Below, one piece after another: positions 35,834 through 43,006 of a stretch of DNA of 43,006 nucleotides. The notes under the pieces were generated by a model. The model was not told the origin of the DNA. It saw nothing but the letters and a program-made list of their open reading frames with translations, and made no database searches. Source of the stretch: JACKAN01 sp964502735 (lineage in GTDB: Bacteria > Bdellovibrionota > Bdellovibrionia > Bdellovibrionales > UBA1609); assembly GCA_964502735.1 (NCBI GenBank), contig CAZCYD010000019.1, forward strand, positions 1 to 43,006, read 5' to 3'. Position 1 is the stretch's first letter. Each line of letters opens with the position of its first letter. The position numbers and the translations under genes are program-made.

Positions 35834-36260
35834 ACAATTCACTCACCCTTTTTTTATATGAACTCATCATATTTGGCATGTTCACATTTACCAAAGCCTT
35901 GGCAATTGGACCAGGCACAAAAACCTTAAACTGTGCTTCAACAGAGTAGGTGGCCTGAGTTTTATCACCTACGGTTTTTAAAGTCCATGACCCACTTGAC
36001 ACTTTAAATAAATCGCCAGATTCCAGCTTCCACGATAGGCGGTCTGGCGCTTCAGACTCATCCATCCACAGTCTGTACTTAAATGTTTTAACTAGATTCA
36101 CGGTGTACTCGACTAACTTCTTTTTCCCTTTTACTTCTAGAACCTGACATTTGCTGACTTCTTGAAGAAAATCAGAATAGCTCTCATAGTCTGTTATGAT
36201 CTTCCAAAACTGTTCCTGATCACATGAGAAAAACTCAGTGGATTCTGCTGCTTTTGACAT
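35823..36260 (-). CDS. SRPBCC (START/Coq10-like) family protein
   Basis: 145 residues. N-terminal strand and helix SCDQEQFWKIITDYESYSDFL, then alternating strands and a long C-terminal helix, the helix-grip fold of the polyketide cyclase/RatA/Coq10 group. It would bind a hydrophobic ligand or lipid. Overlaps both neighbours (26 bases upstream, 11-20 downstream), so translation is probably coupled with the exported protein before it. Confidence 0.85.
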   Translation of the reverse strand: MSKAAESTEFFSCDQEQFWKIITDYESYSDFLQEVSKCQVLEVKGKKKLVEYTVNLVKTFKYRLWMDESEAPDRLSWKLESGDLFKVSSGSWTLKTVGDKTQATYSVEAQFKVFVPGPIAKALVNVNMPNMMSSYKKRVSELYGG

Positions 36261-37059
36261 CTAAGGCCTCATTTATTTGTTTTTCAATTTTTATGTATCT
36301 GTTCTTATAAAAAGTGCTCATAACAAGTTCGTACAAAATACCCACTTCTCCAAAGCCGCTACTGCCAGTTTCATGGCTCCAAATTTTTTTCAATCTTGCA
36401 AACTCATGGGCTTCCAGCTCGACAGGCACCTGTCCCTCGTATTTAAGGAACCTTTCATAGAGATCATTTAGAATGATTGAGGAGTCTGCAATATAGCGCC
36501 ATACCTCCGATTGCGTAGAAAAGAGGTCTACAGAATATTGCTCAAAACCTGAGCTGATTTCTTGATCTTCAAGACAGCCCATCAATAACTCCGAAAACTC
36601 ATAAGCGTAATCATCTACCATTATGCTATTAGCTTCAATCAACTTTGCCGCTTCAACCATATTTTCAGCCAGGTCTCTGACTGGGGCAAATGTGGAAGGG
36701 GAAAAACTTAACTTTTTTCCCGCATAAATTTCCAGTTGATTTTCCCATTTTTCTACCACTCCTGAGACTCCTCGAACGTAAGTTAATATAGAGTTGTAGT
36801 TTTGCTCATTTAACTTTTTAAATCCAACCAAGTCCTCTTTAATAGTCTCACAATTTCCTTTGAGGCTCTCTGGCGTTATTTCACCTACCTGAAAAGCGAA
36901 TGCATCATAACTGAGGTCAGGACTGACCATGGATTGGGGCCACCGAGAATATTCTTGATCCGCGTTCGCCAGAGTAAAATTAACTGAAACCAAAACTCCA
37001 CTCAAAATGAAAGCCGCCCCCAAAAGGCTCAATTTAAATTTACTCATAAATACACCCAT
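36235..37059 (-). CDS. exported helical protein of unknown function
   Basis: 274 residues. Signal peptide (about 9-33, LLGAAFILSGVLVSV) ending near TLANA, then a largely helical domain. No family recognised. ATG 37059 has GAGGGA seven bases upstream, inside the spacer after glpX; an in-frame reading from 37095 would overlap glpX and lacks support. First of three overlapping genes with the SRPBCC and phasin-like proteins. Confidence 0.8.
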   Translation of the reverse strand: MGVFMSKFKLSLLGAAFILSGVLVSVNFTLANADQEYSRWPQSMVSPDLSYDAFAFQVGEITPESLKGNCETIKEDLVGFKKLNEQNYNSILTYVRGVSGVVEKWENQLEIYAGKKLSFSPSTFAPVRDLAENMVEAAKLIEANSIMVDDYAYEFSELLMGCLEDQEISSGFEQYSVDLFSTQSEVWRYIADSSIILNDLYERFLKYEGQVPVELEAHEFARLKKIWSHETGSSGFGEVGILYELVMSTFYKNRYIKIEKQINEALDVKSSRIH

Positions 37060-37075
37060 AACTGCATCCCTCAAT

Positions 37076-38035
37076 TTAGATATGTTTGAGATCAAAATTG
37101 TGGAGAGCTTCTACATGACGAATTGTCCCTGTAGCTGATCTCATAACCACAGAGTGGGTTTTAGCTTTGTTATTCGGCAAAGTTCTCACTCCCTTGAGCA
37201 AAGGCCCATCTGTAACACCTGTTGCGCAAAACATTACCGGGCCCCTTGCTAGCTCATCTCGGCTATAGGCCCTATCCATATTTTCGATACCCATTTTAGA
37301 AGCCCTCTCTCTTTCTTTCTGGTTTCGAAATACCAAACGACCTTGAAAATCTCCATCCAAACACTTTAATGCCGCCGCTGTAATAACACCTTCCGGCGCT
37401 CCCCCTATCCCAAGTAAAAGGTCGATACCTGAGTCTTCCCAGCAAGTCGCTATGGCCGCAGAAACATCCCCATCACCTATAAGACGAATTCTTGCACCCA
37501 AAGATCGAACCTTACATATGAGTTCCTCATGTCTTGGTCTATCAAGTATCACAACCGTAGTGTCCGATACTGATTTTGAAAGGGCCTCACTTACAGCGCG
37601 AATATTTTCTTCTGGGGTCTTTTCAATATCAATCACTCCCTTAGCCTTTGGCCCACAAGCCACTTTATCCATATAAGTATCTGGAGCATGCAGGAAATTT
37701 CCTCGCTCAGCGACAGCTATAACAGAAATAGCACCGACATCACCTTTAGCACAAATAGTAGTGCCCTCTAAGGGGTCCAAAGCGATATCAATCTGAGGAG
37801 AATCACTTTTTCTTAATCCAACGGGTTCACCTATATAAAGCATGGGGGCCTCGTCCCGTTCACCCTCACCAATGACAACAACGCCATCAATATTTGTCTT
37901 GTCAAAGGCCCTTCTCATGGCATCAACAGCAGCTTGATCGGCCCTTTTTTCATCTCCCCGTCCCATAAATCTAGAACTCGCTAATGCAGCGGCCTCAGTG
38001 ATCCTCACAAACTCTAAAGCTAAATTGCGATCCAT
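37076..38035 (-). CDS. glpX: class II fructose-1,6-bisphosphatase GlpX
   Basis: Gluconeogenic phosphatase, 319 residues. GEGERDEAPMLYIGE near residues 57-71 and the metal-site DPLEGTT near 87-93 identify the class II family; GDGDVSAAI and GIGGAPEGV follow. AGGAG lies eight bases before the ATG. A complete, normal-length protein. The only carbon-metabolism enzyme in the window. Confidence 0.97.
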   Translation of the reverse strand: MDRNLALEFVRITEAAALASSRFMGRGDEKRADQAAVDAMRRAFDKTNIDGVVVIGEGERDEAPMLYIGEPVGLRKSDSPQIDIALDPLEGTTICAKGDVGAISVIAVAERGNFLHAPDTYMDKVACGPKAKGVIDIEKTPEENIRAVSEALSKSVSDTTVVILDRPRHEELICKVRSLGARIRLIGDGDVSAAIATCWEDSGIDLLLGIGGAPEGVITAAALKCLDGDFQGRLVFRNQKERERASKMGIENMDRAYSRDELARGPVMFCATGVTDGPLLKGVRTLPNNKAKTHSVVMRSATGTIRHVEALHNFDLKHI

Positions 38036-38081
38036 TACTCAATCTCCTCAACAATTGCGTCTCAACAATTGTGTTAGTGTG

Positions 38082-38762
38082 TTAGTTTGGCAAGCTATGT
38101 TGGTTCAAAAACTGTTTTACTTTCCCATCCTGAGCAGCGAGCTGTTCTAATATTTTCTTGGCCACCACAACCCGACTCTCTGCCACAGCAGGGCTTAAAC
38201 TTACCTCATCTTGAGTCACAACTAACTTTCCCGTGGCCGATTTACTGAGGTTAAACTCCACTGTGTACTCTTCAACTTCAACCTCACAAGCCTTGATTTT
38301 GTCTTCTTCTTCCCAGATGTACACATTAACTCCGTGAGTTCCTTGAAACCAACGCTGACAGGTTAGACCCTCGGAGTAATACTTTTTATCAATAAGTCTT
38401 AATCCAACGCCCAAAAGTCTCGTATCTAAAAAGTCATTAAGAGCCTTTCTAGCTTGAACATTTAAAGGTTCAAAATTTAGCCCCACAAACTCCTCACCCA
38501 CCCATACCACTTCCGCAGGAAAAATAATATCTTGTTGTCTTGCGAAATGAATTTGAAGAGTTTTCAAGTCTCCACTCGTCACATTTTGCTTTGTGGGCTT
38601 CTGACAGGCTATGCCCCCATAACTGATGTCAAATATTTTAAGTCTTTCACCAGTCTCCCAAGTTAAATTTAAGCTTTCTACCGATTGCAGGCTGTCAGAT
38701 TTACTTGCCGTAATCACCCTTGCAAACCTTCGATTATCTCGCTTTCTCAGTTTCTGAGTCAT
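38082..38762 (-). CDS. PilZ-domain protein
   Basis: 226 residues, cytoplasmic, a probable c-di-GMP receptor. The two binding motifs are RRFAR (11-15, RxxxR) and DISYGG (45-50, DxSxxG). The C-terminal half (about 125-226) is unassigned. ATG 38762 has GAGGGG seven bases upstream, inside the end of the preceding gene; the overlap is 29 bases. Output partner unknown; the START-like partner gene is the nearest candidate. Confidence 0.9.
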   Translation of the reverse strand: MTQKLRKRDNRRFARVITASKSDSLQSVESLNLTWETGERLKIFDISYGGIACQKPTKQNVTSGDLKTLQIHFARQQDIIFPAEVVWVGEEFVGLNFEPLNVQARKALNDFLDTRLLGVGLRLIDKKYYSEGLTCQRWFQGTHGVNVYIWEEEDKIKACEVEVEEYTVEFNLSKSATGKLVVTQDEVSLSPAVAESRVVVAKKILEQLAAQDGKVKQFLNQHSLPN

Positions 38763-39480
38763 TCGCCGTCCCCTCAATTTGATTCTCAATAAAACTTCTC
38801 ATTTTCGAAGCTACCCTCTGGGTTGCCACTTCCAAACCGAATTCAACAAAAAAATTGGGGACAGGCAACTCCCGATAGGGGTAGTCAGAAAATAACTCCA
38901 TTTTTGTTTTTCCTATTCCATTCGCTGAAAATAGAATTGTTCCTTTCATCCCTTTAAAAACACCCCTAATCACCTCAAAGTCTATGCTTTTCCTTTCTTT
39001 ATCCGCCTCAACAAATCTTAACTTCATCCACATATGGGCATGATAGTTAAAGGCTTCCGTGTGTAGGTAAAGTTCCTGTCCTACGGCATCATACTCGGCT
39101 TTCTTAATGTGATCGCTCACATGAGGTAGTAAGTAAAATTTTTTCGCGGTCAGAAAACTGTCCAACAGGGGACGACCAACTAAGCCTACGCACTGAATCT
39201 TCAAATTTTTTAAACTTTCTGCTTTTTTTTCTGTTTTTTCCCTATCCTCAACTTTTACACTAACTAAAATCTCTTTATTGTCTGTAATTCTCTGAATCAC
39301 TTTTTCTTTATTGAGCCAACCTTGATCACCTTTGACCTTTACATCTTTTGCCAAAGTAGTATTCTGCAAAAGAGGTAGAAACAAAACAAAGACAGCAAAG
39401 AGAACTTTCCTGTTCAGTTTTGGCTTCTTGACTTTAATACAATGTGGCAAACTACAATGTGGCGAAATATTTTGTGGCAA
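38734..39480 (-). CDS. exported START/SRPBCC-like protein
   Basis: 248 residues. After a hydrophobic signal (about 23-42, VLFAVFVLFLPLLQN) ending TTLAK, the mature part has the strand pattern of SRPBCC proteins (HAHMWMKLRFVEAD, FEVIRGVFKGMKG) and a C-terminal helix. The TTG start at 39480 is supported by AAGGAG about ten bases upstream. The leader codons lie in a short CCACATTGTA-type repeat. Overlaps the PilZ gene. Confidence 0.78.
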   Translation of the reverse strand: MPQNISPHCSLPHCIKVKKPKLNRKVLFAVFVLFLPLLQNTTLAKDVKVKGDQGWLNKEKVIQRITDNKEILVSVKVEDREKTEKKAESLKNLKIQCVGLVGRPLLDSFLTAKKFYLLPHVSDHIKKAEYDAVGQELYLHTEAFNYHAHMWMKLRFVEADKERKSIDFEVIRGVFKGMKGTILFSANGIGKTKMELFSDYPYRELPVPNFFVEFGLEVATQRVASKMRSFIENQIEGTANDSETEKAR

Positions 39481-39592
39481 TCTAGCGAAACTCCTTGCTC
39501 AAACTCCTACATAGAGGAGGCTCTGGTTGTACAGTTCTTGTTAGTTAACGCGACTTGCTATTGAGAGTCAATAACGGAAGGAAAACAGAAAA

Positions 39593-40162
39593 ATGAAAGG
39601 GAAGATAACCCCAAAGTGGAAAAAAGAACTCCCCATGTATGCAACATATAGTCGCATACTTCTGGCCCCCTTATTATTTGCCACTTCTTACTTGGACAAG
39701 TCTTGGGCCGGATATGCCGCTGCGGTCATTTTTATTGTAGCCTCTATCACAGACTGGTTAGATGGATACTGGGCCAGAAAGTTTAAAGTTGAAAGCTCAA
39801 TGGGAAAGCTCATGGACCCTATTGCAGACAAAATTTTAGTTCTGGCCGCCCTACTGATGTTCTTGCGTTCAAATTTAGTTGATCCCGTTATGGTTTTTTT
39901 GTTTTTATCTCGCGATATTTTTATTGGGGGCATTCGCTCTGTGGCCGCAGCTAATTCTGTGATTATTGCTGCAAAACCTTTTGGAAAATGGAAGACGGCC
40001 TTTCAAATGGTAGCCATTCCAATGATTTTTATTTATGAATTTCTGGAAATGCCACTCTACCTCTGGGGGTACTGGGCCTTATGGATGAGCGTTATACTTA
40101 GCCTCGTCTCCGGGGTGCAATACACTTGGGGGTATTATACAGGACGTCATCTAAATAAATAA
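39593..40162 (+). CDS. pgsA: CDP-diacylglycerol-glycerol-3-phosphate 3-phosphatidyltransferase
   Basis: First committed step to phosphatidylglycerol, inner membrane, 189 residues. The CDP-alcohol phosphotransferase motif D-x2-DG-x2-AR-x8-G-x3-D-x3-D is complete at 54-79. Four or more membrane helices. AAGGA about ten bases before the ATG. Possibly co-transcribed with the two genes that follow. Confidence 0.95.
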   Translation: MKGKITPKWKKELPMYATYSRILLAPLLFATSYLDKSWAGYAAAVIFIVASITDWLDGYWARKFKVESSMGKLMDPIADKILVLAALLMFLRSNLVDPVMVFLFLSRDIFIGGIRSVAAANSVIIAAKPFGKWKTAFQMVAIPMIFIYEFLEMPLYLWGYWALWMSVILSLVSGVQYTWGYYTGRHLNK

Positions 40163-40205
40163 GGGCTTGAACCTCATTGGCAACCTGAGGTTATCATTAT
40201 GGACT

Positions 40206-41393
40206 ATGGAATTTATAAAATCTAATCTTTGGGAAATCCGAAACTCTACAAGTTTAAAATTTTTGGGCTTTGTCATCTCACTCTCACACGCGGCACTGTT
40301 ATATTCTTGGTGGGGAAACGCCCCCCTGCTACTGGGACATACTCCACTTTGTTGGAGCTTTCTACCCAACTGCCAGGATCTGGTCTTTTCTACTCAGGGA
40401 AACATTCAAATCTTAAAGTATCTTTACGTACTTTTAACTGCTATCAGCTTACTAGCCTTTTCTACAAATAGGGCCTTGGGATTTGGACTCTTAACTCTGA
40501 GTTCTGCCTCAATAGTGAATCTGATTTTTTTGTTTTACGACTCCAGCTTTAATACAAATCTCAATAGCTTTGTGCTGACAATGACTTTCTTTTTTATTTG
40601 TATTCCCCAAAAAGTTCGCGTTGCAAAAGTTGTCATTATTTCCAGTTACTTCATTTGGGGTCTACTTAAGGTGAATAATGAATGGTTAGCTGGTTATTGG
40701 CTAAGTAAAAACCTAGAATTTTACCTCCCACCAAAGGGCATCGAGTGGGTTGCGGCAATAAGTCTCTTTGCCGAGTTGGTGGTGCCTTTATTTCTTTTAT
40801 CAAAACAGACCCAGAGATTTTATACAGGAATCACCCTCATTCTCATTTATTCCATTTTTACAGGCTATATTCAGGGTATTGAGACTTTTCTTATTCACTT
40901 ACTTGTCATATTGTTTTTTGTCGTTAACTTTTTTGAAGAGGAAAAGGAAGCTCGGGAGTCTATTTACCGTTCTTTTATTCGTCCTGAACCAACGAAACTT
41001 TGGGTGGCCTTTTCCATTGTGTTTATATGGGCTTTTCAGATGTTTCCACAAGGTTTTTTTGCTGCCATACCCAAAATCGATTGGCCTCTGGCCTACCAAA
41101 AAAATCCCATTCCTGTTGAGTGTAAGTATCACAGCTTTGTTGTGTTTGAAAACGAACTTCATCACCATAGCAGCAAACTTATAGAGGCACCCGTAGAACG
41201 TATGCACTGCAATAGCCAAATGTACCTAAAGAACTCCCAAAAACTGTGTGAAGAATTTGGCAGTCAACCCAAATTCGCTGGAGTCTCAGCTTACTTTCTT
41301 AAACGAGTAATTTCGCAAAAGGATTTCACTCGTGTTTTTGAAGCTGAAAATGTGTGCAATCTCGATCCTAAAAAAATAATAGGTGCTCTCTAA
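40206..41393 (+). CDS. HTTM-like (gamma-carboxylase-related) membrane protein
   Basis: About 395 residues with roughly nine hydrophobic helices and a soluble C-terminal part. WGLLKVNNEWLAGYWL resembles the KxNxxWLxG motif of HTTM/vitamin K-dependent gamma-carboxylase-like proteins. Cys residues occur in the C-terminal domain (ECKYH, MHCNS, KLCEE, NVCNL). Start uncertain: ATG 40206 chosen, TTG 40167 also in frame; neither has a good ribosome site. One base separates its stop from the propeller gene, so the two probably act together. Confidence 0.72.
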   Translation: MEFIKSNLWEIRNSTSLKFLGFVISLSHAALLYSWWGNAPLLLGHTPLCWSFLPNCQDLVFSTQGNIQILKYLYVLLTAISLLAFSTNRALGFGLLTLSSASIVNLIFLFYDSSFNTNLNSFVLTMTFFFICIPQKVRVAKVVIISSYFIWGLLKVNNEWLAGYWLSKNLEFYLPPKGIEWVAAISLFAELVVPLFLLSKQTQRFYTGITLILIYSIFTGYIQGIETFLIHLLVILFFVVNFFEEEKEARESIYRSFIRPEPTKLWVAFSIVFIWAFQMFPQGFFAAIPKIDWPLAYQKNPIPVECKYHSFVVFENELHHHSSKLIEAPVERMHCNSQMYLKNSQKLCEEFGSQPKFAGVSAYFLKRVISQKDFTRVFEAENVCNLDPKKIIGAL

Positions 41394-41394
41394 T

Positions 41395-42807
41395 ATGTTT
41401 AATCAGAATCAAAAAAGTGAAACCTTGCTCATTACAATAATGGTCCTATTTTCAATAGCCATAATTTATGCAATTTATGTTTTTAACCCTTACTTTATGA
41501 ACCGCAAACCTCTTTCAGAAAGTCTCACAGAAAGACAAGTGCAGTCTGTAATTATTCCCAAAGCCAATGCCACATCCGAAAGCTTAGGGCCTTGGCCATT
41601 TTTAAAATACAAAAACATTTCTACTACAAACACAGCCAGCTCTGAAATCCAGATGTCTGCGATATACGTCAGGGAGTCTGTCAAAGAACTTCCCCGCACA
41701 ATTCAAGACAACGAACCTGCACCTATTTGGACAACGGGTGAAAATGGTTTTTATTTTTCTTATACAGATGAAATTTTCAAAACAGATTACAACTCCGAGC
41801 TGATTTGGAAATTCAAACTGGAAGAGGGCGACAGGCTAGCTGCCTATCCTATTGAAGGCTTACAGTTTCTATTTTTTTCTACAACCAAAGGCTTTATCTA
41901 CAAGCTTAATCGCAATAATGGAAAACTAGTTTGGCTCTTCAAAGATATGGGAGCTATCTTGCATTCATTCTTACCCTATAACTCTTTCTTATTTTACATC
42001 ACTAAAGAAAGCGACAGTAAGTTTTTTATTTCTAAAATAAACGGGCACACTGGTGAAATACTATGGAAAAATGAGCTCTTAGGATTTACAAACCCTAGTT
42101 CCCTAACTATTAACGACGAACATAAGCTTGTCATGCTATCAGATCCCAACGGTTCAATGCTAAGCCTCGATCTCAACACCGGCAATGCCTACTGGCAGGC
42201 CAAAAAATTAGGTGAAATCTATGCTCCTCCAAGTACTGTTGGTGAATACATCTATGTCGTCAACAGAGAGGGTATAGTTTACAGTTTAAATATTAAGAAA
42301 AAACAAATTGCTTGGGAGTATACACTTCATTCTGGCAGTGACTCTAGTTTTGCCTATATTCCTTCGTATGGACTCATTGCTGCAATTACTGACTCTGGCT
42401 ATTTGCACACAATAGAGTCCAGAACTGGTGAGGGGCACTGGAAATATAACACCAATAACTCACAAGAACTCAAAAGCTTAATGGCTGCCAGGTACGACAA
42501 TAAGGCTATTTCAAAGTATAAATTAAACTGGAGCCATAAGGGTTGGGCAGTCATTAGCCCCTGCTCAGAAAGCTTTATTTGCTCCTTTAACCCTGAAAAG
42601 GGCCAGCTAATTGGGCGCACTCGTCTGTATGGTGAGCTAATTAGTTCTAACCCCGAGTTCATCCAAGACAAGCTATACGTGATACTCAAAAACCCCCAGC
42701 CTCTGCCTTGGATAAAGTCCAGTACTCCCATGCCAAATTATGCTTTGGCCACATTTAAAACTTACAAAGAAGTAAAAGTGAGTACGGACTCTCCTTCAGG
42801 AGAATAG
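41395..42807 (+). CDS. membrane-anchored PQQ-like beta-propeller protein
   Basis: 470 residues. One N-terminal helix (about 14-34) anchors a periplasmic propeller with PQQ-type blades, e.g. NRNNGKLVWLF, NGHTGEILWKN, DLNTGNAYWQA and SRTGEGHWKY, each with the GxxxW signature. BamB and dehydrogenases use this fold; catalytic PQQ residues cannot be judged. ATG 41395 has AGGTG nine bases upstream. The last gene of the pgsA-HTTM-propeller run. Confidence 0.88.
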   Translation: MFNQNQKSETLLITIMVLFSIAIIYAIYVFNPYFMNRKPLSESLTERQVQSVIIPKANATSESLGPWPFLKYKNISTTNTASSEIQMSAIYVRESVKELPRTIQDNEPAPIWTTGENGFYFSYTDEIFKTDYNSELIWKFKLEEGDRLAAYPIEGLQFLFFSTTKGFIYKLNRNNGKLVWLFKDMGAILHSFLPYNSFLFYITKESDSKFFISKINGHTGEILWKNELLGFTNPSSLTINDEHKLVMLSDPNGSMLSLDLNTGNAYWQAKKLGEIYAPPSTVGEYIYVVNREGIVYSLNIKKKQIAWEYTLHSGSDSSFAYIPSYGLIAAITDSGYLHTIESRTGEGHWKYNTNNSQELKSLMAARYDNKAISKYKLNWSHKGWAVISPCSESFICSFNPEKGQLIGRTRLYGELISSNPEFIQDKLYVILKNPQPLPWIKSSTPMPNYALATFKTYKEVKVSTDSPSGE

Positions 42808-42883
42808 AGCCCCACAAGATGCCTTATGCCACTCCGCAACTAAGTCCACTGGCCCTGGGATTTAACGAAAGTTATTCCCAATA

Positions 42884-42912
42884 TTGACAATGTGCCCGAC
42901 AAAACGTAAGTT
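42884..42912 (+). promoter_or_regulatory. promoter of the tRNA-Gly gene
   Basis: TTGACA at 42884-42889 matches the -35 consensus exactly; TAAGTT at 42907-42912 is a weak -10 at 17-base spacing. Start of transcription would be about 12 bases before the tRNA. Confidence 0.65.
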
Positions 42913-42929
42913 TGTGCCTTCCATTTCGA

Positions 42930-43006
42930 GCGGGTGTAGCTCAGTTGGCTAGAGCGCAACCTTGCCAAGGTTGAGGCCGAGGGTTCGAGCCCCTTCACCC
43001 GCTCCA
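42930..43006 (+). tRNA. tRNA-Gly(GCC), CCA encoded
   Basis: 77 nt. Acceptor stem GCGGGTG/CACCCGC pairs fully, discriminator T73, CCA encoded at the end. Anticodon loop TTGCCAA gives anticodon GCC for glycine. T-arm GAGGG/CCCTT pairs with one G:U. The window ends on its last base. Confidence 0.98.

Overview
The window looks like chromosomal sequence from a low-GC Gram-negative bacterium of the Bdellovibrio lineage (Bdellovibrionota). This is inferred from gene content only: a TIGR02147-type regulator, a DUF4105 and a DUF3015 exported protein, a lipoprotein signal ending in FQNC, and many exported proteins of unknown function beside a conserved housekeeping core. I could not run a phylogeny.

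Layout. 1-2.3 kb: two overlapping minus-strand genes for exported proteins (a von Willebrand A lipoprotein with calcium-type repeats, and an unknown protein). 2.4-6.6 kb: minus-strand operon rnc-era-der-NSS transporter, with every junction overlapping. 6.6-6.9 kb: divergent spacer holding a 134-nt fold-back with 47-bp perfect arms. 6.9-7.9 kb: fused MsrB-MsrA. 8.0-13.0 kb: a 1678-residue kinase/ATPase/GAF/PP2C phosphatase. 13.1-16.7 kb: cysteine desulfurase-mnmA-mtaB (tRNA thiolation). 16.8-18.3 kb: a gene with a 96-bp tandem repeat interrupted by a 100-N assembly gap. 18.5-19.4 kb: tsaE and a TM2 protein. 19.4-25.4 kb: mostly exported proteins (DUF3015, DUF4105, alpha/beta hydrolase lipoprotein, metzincin-like protease, small Cys-containing protein) and a TIGR02147 regulator. 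25.5-26.9 kb: a mobile mystery protein A/B (HTH plus Fic) pair bracketed by a 38-bp imperfect direct repeat that is the 3' end of nnr. 26.9-34.2 kb: tilS-ftsH-cdaA-cdaR-glmM-nnr, linking c-di-AMP synthesis, cell-wall precursor synthesis, membrane proteolysis and NAD(P)H repair. 34.4-39.5 kb: small exported or membrane proteins, SRPBCC proteins, glpX and a PilZ protein. 39.6-42.8 kb: pgsA, an HTTM-like membrane protein and a membrane-anchored PQQ-type propeller. The window ends on a complete tRNA-Gly(GCC).

Functional links. tsaE makes t6A, which MtaB then thiomethylates; the cysteine desulfurase can feed sulfur to MnmA; tilS modifies tRNA-Ile. The two most interesting signals are the fold-back that would lie in the rnc leader (possible RNase III autoregulation) and the nnr 3'-end duplication around the Fic/HTH pair, which looks like the footprint of integration at a gene's 3' end.
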